Shown here in pieces: positions 41,401 through 53,400 of a DNA stretch of 64,000 nucleotides (the stretch's first letter is position 1; each line of letters opens with the position of its first letter). The stretch lies in contig JACAXG010000051.1 of NCBI GenBank assembly GCA_018881555.1, positions 4,575,546 through 4,639,545 of the forward strand, read 5' to 3'. Under the pieces are notes generated by a model. That model saw nothing but the letters and a program-made list of their open reading frames with translations, was not told where the DNA came from and did not search any database. This DNA is from Amblyornis subalaris (lineage: Eukaryota; Chordata; Aves; Passeriformes; Ptilonorhynchidae). A program made the translations under genes and the position numbers.

Positions 41401-44400
41401 TAAACTGGTCTGTGGCTTTCAGGAAGAAGGTTTTCTCATGTTTTTTCCTCTGTTACATTAAAGACACCCTTTAACCTTGTAGTTTCTCACTTCTGAAAGG
41501 TACTGGTGTACTAGTGAAATAACCTTCTGAGAGCATGACTACAAAGCAAGATGTGGATGCTGGAATCCTAGTAATACTTTTAAAACGGATTAATTCAACT
41601 ACTATTTTCAAATATAAAATGAGAAATTAATTAGTTTTAATTCTGAACTGAATAACCAACACAGCTGTTCAATTACCTTTAATAAACATTTTCATTACTT
41701 AATAAAGCTTAGTTTTTCTAACCAGTACATTCTAGGTAAGATTTCACCCTTGCTCTGCTAATACCCATGGGCATACTCCTTGTTTCTAGAAGTTGGCTGT
41801 ATCAGACATACACACTACTTCGAAATTACTTCATTCACCAAAAAAGTAAAGTGCTATATATGGAAGGCTTACCCACTTATTATCATCCCTTCCCTATTCT
41901 GTGCAATACTGGAGTTTTATTAGCAAGAACAAACTAACATTCAGATCTTACTTGGTAACGTTGAGTATGCCAAGTCTCATATTGATCCTTACAGATCTCT
42001 GGGTCTTTACCAGCATCTCTGGAAAATCTGTCCATCTCTCAGTTAACCTGTGACACTGGATGGCTAATGCCTCATATTGTTAATTCTAGGCAAAAACCCC
42101 ACATAAAAGCTGTGTGTTTTATATGCTGTTTCTTTGTTGAAAATACAACCACGCTGTTAATCAAATTTTGTTTTCAAGGCAGAAACCAGATATTGGCAAA
42201 CTGAGATATTCAGTAAATATGCGAACAAGAGATCATTCAGCATACAGTAAAAGAGGACATGCTTATTTGAGTTAATTTTTTCAAAAACAACAAAAAAAAG
42301 CATGCACTATAAATTCTAACTGAAAAATATTTATAACAAGTCAGTTGACAAGTATATTCTGAACAGTATCTGAAAAATNTGAACAAGATTTTGCTATAGG
42401 AATCTTCTCATTGAAGTACCAGAATTTATAACCTTCCTGCTGACACTAGGTACCATACAGAGTTTAGAGCAAGGTAGCAGTCTGACGGTTGACCTTACAG
42501 TTCAGGTGCACAAATTCCACTGAAATAAATCCTCCTACACTCATTCACAGAGTTAAAGCTTCATTTTCCAAGTCTACACTTTCCCAGCACTGTTACACAC
42601 AGGGTCCATAAATACTGTTTTAATTTCAAGTTAAGACTCTGCTATGCAGTTTCTGGCAAAGTCAATTTTAGAGGAAGAGAGAAGGCCCAATACAACAAAT
42701 CACTAAACCAGAAGGTCCTGAATGTTCTTTGAGCTTTTCTAAAATGTAAGGAAAAAAATAAGAACAAGAGGAAAACAAGATCTGCCCTTGACCCCAAGAG
42801 CTGCCCCACACAAGAAACATGGCTTGAAATACACAATTTATAACTTGAACTTGTAAATATTTCCACTTTAATGTACAAAGTCAAAACTTCAGTGCAATTG
42901 GACCCACAATTTAAAGCATTCACTTGTGACTATTGCATGACTAAAAACAAATATAAAGGATCATTCCCTTAAAAAAATCGTGTATGATAGTGTCTGCCAA
43001 ATATAACAGTTAATCTGTATCATTTTTTATTTCAGTAAGATTGGATCTAGTTCACTTTTTAACCCCAGAGGAACACCTACCGATTGTTACTGTAAGCAAC
43101 TCCTATGCACAACATTATGGCTTACCATAAGGGTTACATGCGTTTACATGTAATGGACCAAAATCTTTTACTCATGGTAAAACACATAACCATACTGTTG
43201 TACAGAACAACAACAAAAAACCAAACCAAAAAAATCTTATTTATAATTAGATCCCATTAAACACACAAAACCTGGATGTTTTATTTCAAAGCAAAGGTAA
43301 AAATGAGAAAATCTGAAAGCTGTTTTGTTTGCTCAGATGGCTCAGCCTAAGAGGATGCACCAGCTTTAACTGCAGCATCATCCACTTCAGCACTGCTCAT
43401 TTCACTGATCTTGAGAAAAGGCTTATATAGTTCATCAAAGGCCAGCAAACAGCTATTCACCTTAGACACTCAGCTCAGAACTGAGCTACAAACTTACTAC
43501 TGTTACTACAACCAGATAAGAATGGCAACTTCCAGCCTGTTGTCCCAGGAGACACCCACTATGTGGGCACTCACGCAGCTCTCCTGAGACCGAAGCATTT
43601 TTGCTTTATTGGGTTTCTGAAAATATTCATCATACACAACAGACGGGTAACAGTTAAGAGCTTAAGAGCTTTGAATCCTACAGAAATGTTGTCCTTTTCC
43701 CTTTGAGATGGTGTCTGAAGAGTTAACCTGTTTGTGGATAAGCAGGAGAAGAGTCCGCTCAGGACAAGACTCCAATTTCTGGCCATTTGATGTGTTTAGG
43801 TAAACCAGAACACCTAATGTATATTTCAGCTGCAGAAAGAAATGATACGGTACTCTTCATGGTCTCCAGAAAACCTCTGACTCTCTGCTGTTTTTCATAG
43901 CTAACTTTGCAGAATTCCTTGCTGCAGAGGTTGTGCAGTCTGGCTCCTTATTCTGCTGGTGCAGAAGATATTTGGGAGCCACAGTGAATTACAGAATCAC
44001 AGAATATTGTGAGTTGGAAGGGACCCACAAGGATCCTTGAGTCCACCTCAGGTGAATGGCCCGTATAGGGATCAATCCCATGACTTGGCACTATCAGCAT
44101 CATGCTCTAAGGCAGAACTTAAATGACTTACCAGGGACAGCAGTGCAGAAACAGGAGTCTGCAGTGCTGAGCTGTATTCAAGCCCCTTCAGAAGCAACCC
44201 GAAGGCATCAGAGTGGTTAAAAGACTCCTAACCCTTTGCAGAAGAGCAGTGATGCTCCCAGTTGTGCAGAGCACAGGAAGGGGTGGTCTTCCTCTCTGCA
44301 GGCAGGGCCAGGCAAGCAGCGCAGGACATGCTTGGGAGGCAATTTCATAAGGTACCTGGTGTTCCACATATTTCATGCATGGCTCTCCAGATGCTACAGT

Positions 44401-47400
44401 ATACATATATTCTACCTATCTATCAGCTTAATGAACCGATAAATGTCCTGTCTGACACAACGAAGCAAGTGAGGAACCTATTCATTTAGAATAGAATCTG
44501 CTATGTTAAAAAAAAAAGGCACAATGAAGTCAAGCAAAGAAAACAAGTTAAAAGGAAGAAAACACATCAAGCCAAAGTAAGCAGAGATTTCAGGGAAAAT
44601 GTTTAAAATGCAGATTTACAGTCCAACATTGCAAACATTACTTGTGTATGCAACATTGAAATGTGTGCTTTTAGCCATGTTTTGTTTGCTTCACAGCCCA
44701 GTTCACAGTAATGGGTAATATGGTTAGTGTTAATGTGGGTCTTTCACATCTGTTTACACAGCAGCATTGTCAAACTCAATACAGGGAAGTCTCAAATAAA
44801 GGAAACAGGATGCCCTTCTGGGGGAAGGTTGGTACCTAGATTCCATGGAAGCCATACACGCAGCTGCTCACATGCCCAGCGGCCACAAGACACAACTCAG
44901 GGTGTTCTGTCCAGGTGAAGCTCTGATGCGTTAGCAGGAGGTTACAAGTTCTCTTGATGGGAGAACTTACTGATTCAGTGATAGGCTGACTTAGGCATGC
45001 AAATGGGAGCTCCTGGGTGATCTGGGGATACCAGTTTCAGCTTCCCTACCAGACTCTGCTTCTTCCAGTGCAACATACTCAACTATGGCTGTGCTAATGT
45101 GGCAGGTCACGTAGCAACATAAAACAGCCCTGCACAGCAGTCACACCTGAATAACCTGTAATTCGCACAGGTTTTCCCTGAAACAAGGTGGACACTCCTA
45201 ATTTAGAGTTAAGAATTTTACTTCTTGCTTATGAAATCTTTACATACCAAATAAAATTAAATTGATCACTTAATCACGTCCAGCTCAGTAAACACTGCCA
45301 TGGCAAAAATAACGCAAGAGGTAAAAGTAATCCCACTATCAGAAGATCTGCTTGCAGGTCAACTGGTGATCACATCAAACTCCTAGCAAAGAGATTACCT
45401 TAATATTGTAATTGGATGTGGCTGATAATGGGAGCAGTTAGAAGCTGACCTGCAAGCAGACCGGCACTTCTGCTTCAGCAGCATTAAGGCAACACTCCGG
45501 TTATTCCCGGTAAAAACTCTGTCTCATCTGATGTCTGTCAGGTCTACCAGCACACTCACTCTTGGTTCCTCAGACTTCTTAAGCCTCCTCCTTCTATTCA
45601 AAGAAACCAGGTGTGAATTGAAGAATGATGTTCCCATCTTTGCTGTTCCTTCAACAAAACTGATGTGCACTGAAGCACTTTGTGAAGGCACAGCATGGTG
45701 TTCAGGAAAACATCATCTTCAAGCACAGGCGACAGCAACTGGAAAGAAGGACAAAAGCAGGCTAACCGGGAGAACATTCCTTCCCTCTTCTGGAGAAAAG
45801 AGTCACGACATCAACACTTAAAAAGAACCATAGAGACTCCTTATACTCAACTGCTATCCTCACAATATGCACCTCTCTCCATTTTACTATTTCTTCACGA
45901 TTAATAATTGGGACTGTGTGCTCTCTGGGACAAGAGCATCTCTGTTAAGTGGGCACTACTACAACAGGTCCATTCAAATAAATGGTATCCTGGGATGTAT
46001 TTCTCATCTGTTTGTTAAAGTCTGGATTCAATTTTCTGGTGAAAGGGTGGAGCTTTCATCAACAAACCACCAAAACAATTACCAGGTAACAGCTTCTGAA
46101 GTCAACACATACCCTGTGCAAGCTGACCTCTGCAGTACTACATCTTCAGCAAAGTTCATTAAATTCTCTTAGACTAAAAACCTGCCTGATGACACAAGTC
46201 CTTTGAGCTTCTAGAGAAAGTACCTCAGACCACAGAATCTATTTACCATGTTCGACTAGAAGCAGGCTCAAGACGGGATACAAATAGGGAATTTGTACTT
46301 GGGGCTGACAAATTTCTCAGGTTTTCAGATGTCCTACTCTAAGAATTCAAAATGTTTACTTTTCTTCACAGAAGACAGAAAAGCACTTTTATTCACATTT
46401 AACAGATACAGGTTTCACTTGCCTAGACCATAAGGAATATGAATAGGGCAGAAGGGGAAGGACTTCGATGTCTTTAGTTGCATTTTCTCTAGATCTGAAA
46501 AAAAAAAGTCTATAATTGTTCTAAAAATACCTTTAGGTCACATACAGCTTTTGGTAATGGTCATACTATTGCTACATGACATAAACCTCTTTAGGGACTA
46601 TCTGCTCAATACATAACTGCACAAGTCTGAAGTCTGTTGCTCAGACAGCTCAAGCAAGCTTAGCAGCAAACCATGAAATCACAAAGCAATCCATTTTATT
46701 GAAGCAGAGTTCATTCAAACATTCGACAGCTATGCATTTTACTGGGGGTCAGTGAAGAAAGCCACTGCTAAGAGATTAAGCTCTGGGGAATATTGAAAAT
46801 ATTCTTATATGTAATGTAATTCTATTTTTTTAAAATACATCTTTGATTTGATTGAACCAGAGAGCACAGGACTTTAGAAAATACACTTACTGCCATTTAA
46901 TAAAATGTAAGAAAACCATATTAGCAATCTATATAGATTATGCAGAACTGCATCATACCATCTGATGTTAAATATGAAGTCTGTACATTCTTACTTTCAT
47001 ACTAGCTTTTAGCCTTATGGTCTAAACCGAGAAACTGTTACAAACATGAGTGGTTATACTTCATTTCATGTACCACATACAAGAAAATTGACCCCTGAAC
47101 TCCTTAGCTATCTGATGAATCCTTAAAAAAAATTTTTAAAAAGGCATCTGTATATCTTAAATGTGCCAGTCTTGACAACAGAAAAAATAGCAAGCTTTAT
47201 AATGATTTTTATTTTAAGATTCTGGCATCTAAATTCTGAATTAATCCTATTTTCAGTGCCCAAATAATTTACAGATCTTTCTCCAAATTACTTGCTTTCG
47301 ATTACAGTGCAGTTCTATGGCACGAGCCCACAATTACAATCAGTAACCACCTGGGAAAAATCAAAATTAGAGGATCTAAATAACTTATAAATCACCAGTA

Positions 47401-50400
47401 TTATTTATAAGATGAGATTTCAACAGGAGTGTTTTTCTGAATATTTGGCATCTTGGTACTACATAAAACCTGAACACGCCTTCCAGTACAACAGTGGAAG
47501 TAAGTATTCGACCTGTTCTCATAGGAGAAAGTCTCCTTTATAAGCCTTTTGCATCTCTGGAGATTTCTTCCCACAGATTTTTGTAATTTCCTTAAAAGAA
47601 AGGCAAAAGCAACCCACACTTAATGTAGCCATTGTTTACTTTAATAATCTCCTGTAGTGGAAAATACATAATGTCCATGTAAGCTCACTTTGGAAATACT
47701 CTTCGCACCACACATGAGCCAGAAGCAGGAAACCTTGTGGCAGTTTGCAGTGTTTCCTCCAGCCAGAGCTCTTTGTAAAAGGAACTTTGCTTCTAGTCTA
47801 AATGTTTAGGACTCCAAGGAGGATTTGTTTGCATCTTTACTCATAATACTGACCCTGAGACTAGCTCAGTTGGTCAGAGCACAGTGCTAGTAGCTCCAAG
47901 GTTGTGGGTTCAATTCCTTTATGGGCCATTCACTTAAGAGTCGGACTTGATGATCCTTGATGGTCCCTTACAACTCAGAGTATTCTGTGATTCTCAATTT
48001 CTTCTCCATCCAGTCTGTGAAGTGTTTGTATGAAGTACAGAGTGAAAACTGGTGTGAAGCTATCAATGAGTTGACAAAAATGAGGATGATTAAGAAACGT
48101 CTCTATTCTCTGCTTATGATTGTGGAATAGGATTTCTGAAGACTTCTCCACACATCATTGTAGTAAGTATTTAGAATTTAAGTACTCTGGAGTTTCACAG
48201 TGAGGCAAAGGAATCACCATACAGCAAAAGAACATGTAGGGAAGTACCTGAGCCAGCTGCAANAATTCTGGCTCCAAAATTGAACACAGTGAACTAATCG
48301 GCCTCAAAAAATCACCACATTAAAATCACTCTAATCTGCTCACCACCACAGCATGTGAACGAGCCAGTTCACCTGCAGCTTGCTCGAGACTATGCACTGT
48401 GTTTGCTTACTCAAAGAGAAACAAGCATGGCCTCAGATTCCCAAGTAGGCTTAGAAAATGGAACAAAATAACTCTTCAAGTCAACCTGTAAGTTCCACAG
48501 GAAAAATTATTTCAACCGCCACAATACAGTTCAAAGCAATCCAAACTAATATTTTTTTCATACCTAGTCACGTGCTAAAATACAAATTTGACTGAATCAT
48601 GAGTAGCTTATTTTACATTTAAAAATCAAACAAGCATAAATGCTATTTCCTACTCCCACAGAGGATCTAGTTGTAACAGAGAAGATGACAAGTAATATGT
48701 GACAGAAACGAAATGAACAAAAGAAAATAATTTCCCTGGCTTTTTATACAAAATCCCTTCATAGGATAAATTCAAACTGACAGAAGATAGATTAAAGAGT
48801 ATTTTTCCCCTGAGAAGATATGCTTCCTCATAATTGTAATGTCAAAATCCCTGACATCTGAGCCTGCTTTATCTAACACAACTAAAACTGAGGAAAAAAA
48901 AAGGATACCCTGCCTGGAAACCTAAGGCAAGAAGTTTGAAATAACTGCACTCAAACGTTTAACCATTAACAGGATCTTGTCTTAGCAAGAACAGTGCCTG
49001 ATGGTAGAGTACCAGGAGATAAAAACATCTCAGTTAACAATCATCCTCACATAAATATCTGGACATATCATGTAAGCAGAAGAAAAGGGCATGAAAGAGC
49101 ACTGTAAAACTCCATGGCCCAGCATCTACCAAAACACAGTTAAACACAAAAAGATGAAAGTGTATAAAACTCATGCAGGTAAAACAACAACAAAAAAAGT
49201 GATAAATACCATTTTTATTTTCAAATGTAACAAATTATGCAAAGTCAGAACAAATTATATTTAATGCACATAGCAAAATTCTTACGATATTAAAAAATTA
49301 AAATATATTTAAATAGAAAATTTNAAAATAAAACCATGAGATTGCAAAACTTACTGGTCAAATACTTGGAATCAGAATTTGTAAGAGCATTCAAACTTGC
49401 CCTTTGACTCCTTAGCTTTTCCTACCTGACACATACTTTCTAATATTCTCATAAGTACATGTAGTTAACTTAAAAACATACATTTTTTGAATTGCAGACT
49501 GCAATAGATAAGGCTGATATAAAATTCAGACTCAGTTGTGACTTGCCAATTCAAAAACATATGCTAGGCAAATCTCCACACAAATCTGCTAATTTATGAA
49601 CCCAAACAGCAGTTTTGGTTCAAGTAGCTGATACTTGATTTCTACAAATGCTAGTAAGATCTCAGTTTTAACTTACTTATTTTTCATATATCAGGCAGTA
49701 AGTGAAGGATGATCAGGACCAGCACTGAGTGTGGGATCTCTCCATACTAAATTCTTTCCACATTGCCCCAAAGCCAAATCTGAAGTACACTGGAACTCTA
49801 GATGATATCTTGATGTCCTGAAGGACATCACTTTCACCTTCAGATCTATAGTCAAAGGCAGACACAATAAAAATTAAGATATATGCAAATACCTGGTTTG
49901 CAGTATCTCAAACAGAAAGAGCACAAAGCTTACATACCTAATCTATCTATTTTTGCTGCCTCATACCACAGTTGAACGTAAGAGTCTAAAATTAGGCATA
50001 CATCTCAACTTGAAAGCTGCATCTCTCGGGCTTAGCAGGTATCACTTAATTTCTGTTCCAATAACACAGAGAACTTTGCTGTATACTATAGAAGACACAT
50101 ATGCCTGGAGACAGCTGTACACTGAAATCTCTAATGAAATGAGGCAGGGTAAATCTTCTTATGGGACCCAGAAAAATTTCATCACAGCAGAAAAATTTCA
50201 CTGGGTTACTTTGAAGTTTACCACAGAAACACGATACACTTCACTACCTTCTCCAGTTTCTTTGCAATCTTTGCACTGCACCAGTCCTCAAATTTCTATC
50301 ACTCCCCCAAGACCTTTACTTCATTATTTCTACTATCACAATTAAATGACAAGTTATGATTATTCTAACCTCTTGATGTGCCTCACACCAACTAAAATTG

Positions 50401-53400
50401 TTTCACAAAGCAGTAATGTAAGCAGGTGCTAACTGGGGCTACTGCAGCAAGCCGCATGAACTACGAAAGCTCAAGCCCCCACCTCAGCTCCCACCTGAGC
50501 TTATAGGTTTGCCTTGATGGCAGCTCTGCACCTTCCCGCTCAGCCCCCACACCCCCCCAGTACCCTCCCACTCCTGAGCTGCCACACGAGGAGGAGAGCT
50601 CAGGAAACTCAAGCGCAGGTTCATACATCCAGGCTCACGCCAAAATGCAATTGCCAGCACTTTCTTTCCAATCACAACTGAAGAAGGGTGTAAAGTGATG
50701 CTACCTTTGGACATTCTGGTTACAGCATTTGCCTGGGAAATGGGTCCTCAACTCAAGAGGAGGCAGACCCTGTCACTCACATCTACTGACAGAAAGCAGT
50801 TAGAAGCCAAACCTTCACCCTGCCACGATGAAGCCTGGTTATGATGTCTCCCCCAGCGCAGAGAGGGAAGAGCCAGGTTCCTAAGAGATGACAAACCACC
50901 TCACCAACAGCAACCAGAAGCATCTCCCTGTATGCTGCAACTTGGCTGTCAGACTTGCACTGCCTCTTGCCTTCCCACCTCTACCTTGGGCCCTCAAGAA
51001 TTACCTGCTGGATGGCTGAACAGCTTCAAAAGGAAAAGCAGGAAGTGAAGATAATCTTGTCTGGGAAGGCTGCTGTGCTGGGAATAGAGATGGGCACAGA
51101 CACTCACTTTCACTGCAAACTGGCCAACAGTTCAAACACTAAGGATCTATGCCAATCTCAGACACCAACCTCTCCTCACACATTTCCTAGAAAGTCAAGA
51201 TACGAAAAAAATCCCAGGCTCTATCTATTCCACTGGAAAGCATCGTCAAGAGGTCAGCAGCGCATCAGCTCCACAAAGTTTTAGTTTGCTCTCAACCCAA
51301 GTAGTTTTCAACCCTGTTGAGACACAGCAAGTCCAAGCTTCAATATCAATCCATGAAGCACATTGCACTGTTTAACAGGGATCTCTTGTATTTTATAAAA
51401 TAATTGTTCAGCTCTGCTAAACAACACCAAGGTACTATCTGATTCTTACAGCCCTTCCAGAATCCTGGAAAGACAATGAAAACCAGAATTTCATAATGTC
51501 TTTAACAAAAACACCACTTCTAAAAAATTCTATTCATCAGGAAGTGGGGGTAGGGAAGACAGCTGACACAAGTACTGAACAAAATCCATGTGCATTAATT
51601 CAATTATGGATTTCATTCAATTGTCAAAACCTTTCAGATTAAAATGATCCTTTAGGAAGCAGTCTGAATGATGATTTCTTTATTATTTCTTCACCAGCAT
51701 TCAGTACAAAATATCAAACACAATTACAACAAAAAAAAATTGAAGAACATTTAGTCCTCATCTGATCTGAAACGTGCACAAACACAATAGGCATTAATTT
51801 CACCACCCAGACAGCAACTGGGATAAGATGCTAAGGGTCAGAGGAAGATGAGAGCATTGAATTACTAGTCCTTTCAGCCCTTCAAACATCCTAATCACAG
51901 CCATATTTGCAGCCATTCTGGTTTTCACATTCTATGGCAAGATTCAACTGTTTATTGTCTGTGAGAAATGTAAGAGATCAGACTTCCCTAACACAGTAAA
52001 GACAATGCAGTAACAAAACCACAGCTCATCAGCTACTTCATGATTTAGAAACTTGGGGCCAAATCAACTAATAGCACCAGCAAATGCAAGTCTTCCGAAG
52101 TACAAGAATTGCACCTGTTTGTACCCGTGACTGCTTTGGCTCATCACCGACAAAATCAACATCCTTTGCTCTCTGAGACTCTCTTTACACAGAACTCTTC
52201 TCACTTTATATAGTGTTCAAGCACTTCATATATATTCCTCCTAGAAAACAGTACTGTAAGGCACCTACAGCTTATGGCAGGACAGAAGCAACACAGCACC
52301 AAAGTAGGGCCGTTCTCTCTATGCCACTTTCCAACAGAACAGATTTACACAGTTTCATTACTCTGAGTTCATAATCTTAGAGATAATTGAATAGCACTGT
52401 CACAATGCCACAGATTAATTAATTTCATATATTTATAGCTCCTTAATAGAATTCATGGATACCTGCTATACTGTAGCTGCACTGACAAATTTACACAGCA
52501 TTATAGGATTTCACTTTATAGTCGTACTGGCTTTGCCCTGTTTACCTCACAGCATTGGGATGTTTTCGTTGCTTTTTGTACTCTCAATACTGGTTCTTTA
52601 GTTTTCTACAGCCAACTATTGCATGACAGTCAGCAAAAAGGCCTATTTTTGGCAATTCATTAACAAATTCTAATATTATTGGAAAACCTGAACTGATGCC
52701 AAGTTAGCTTGAGTTCTCTTAGGCTTTGTAAAACAAATAGTTTTGGTGGAAAAAAAATTACTCCGACTCAAAATTTAAAAAGGGAAAGTATTTAAAAGTA
52801 AATACTTTTTTACTTATCAACTAAAAAACCTTTACAGTTACCTCATGGGCCACTCTCTAGGACATAAATACCCAGAGCTCACGGCAATTACAGCTCTGCA
52901 ATTATTTTTGATCTCAAATCAAGTACTTAAGAGAAACAGCGATACTAGTATTTCAACATTTTCTATCCTGCAGATCAGGTTATCACCTTAGTTACATTTC
53001 AAAACAGAAAACAGTTTGCTATAAAGATAAAAAGCCTTCCTAGCATGAACTAGAGCTTTTGTTTCAACAAACTTGGCTAAAAACATCCAAGTCAAGAAGA
53101 ATAAAAAAAAGAAGAAAAACACACTTGTGCATACAGTCGTGAGGGGTAGACAGATTTAGATACTTAATGGATTAAGAGCAGATGATAGACAGAAACATCA
53201 CTTCTTGGCAGATAAATAAATAGAAAATAAATATCACAATACACTAGTATTTCAGTAAAAAAAAATAGTCATTCATCTTTATGATCCTAACCAACTTTAC
53301 TCTATTAACATCCCACTCACATTGCAGGGAATTTCAGCAAATTATTTTAAGATCAGACATCTCAAATATCCACAACTGGTTCAGAGTGGTCTTGTATTGA

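Noticed and set aside
47851..47926. tRNA-Ile gene
   Set aside because: Boxes A and B are present, but the sequence is fused to a CR1 3' tail and has stem mismatches and an altered anticodon region, so it is a SINE head and not a tRNA gene.
49953..50345. 130-codon + strand ORF in intron 1
   Set aside because: No recognised motif and no splice context. It overlaps nothing conserved that I can see.
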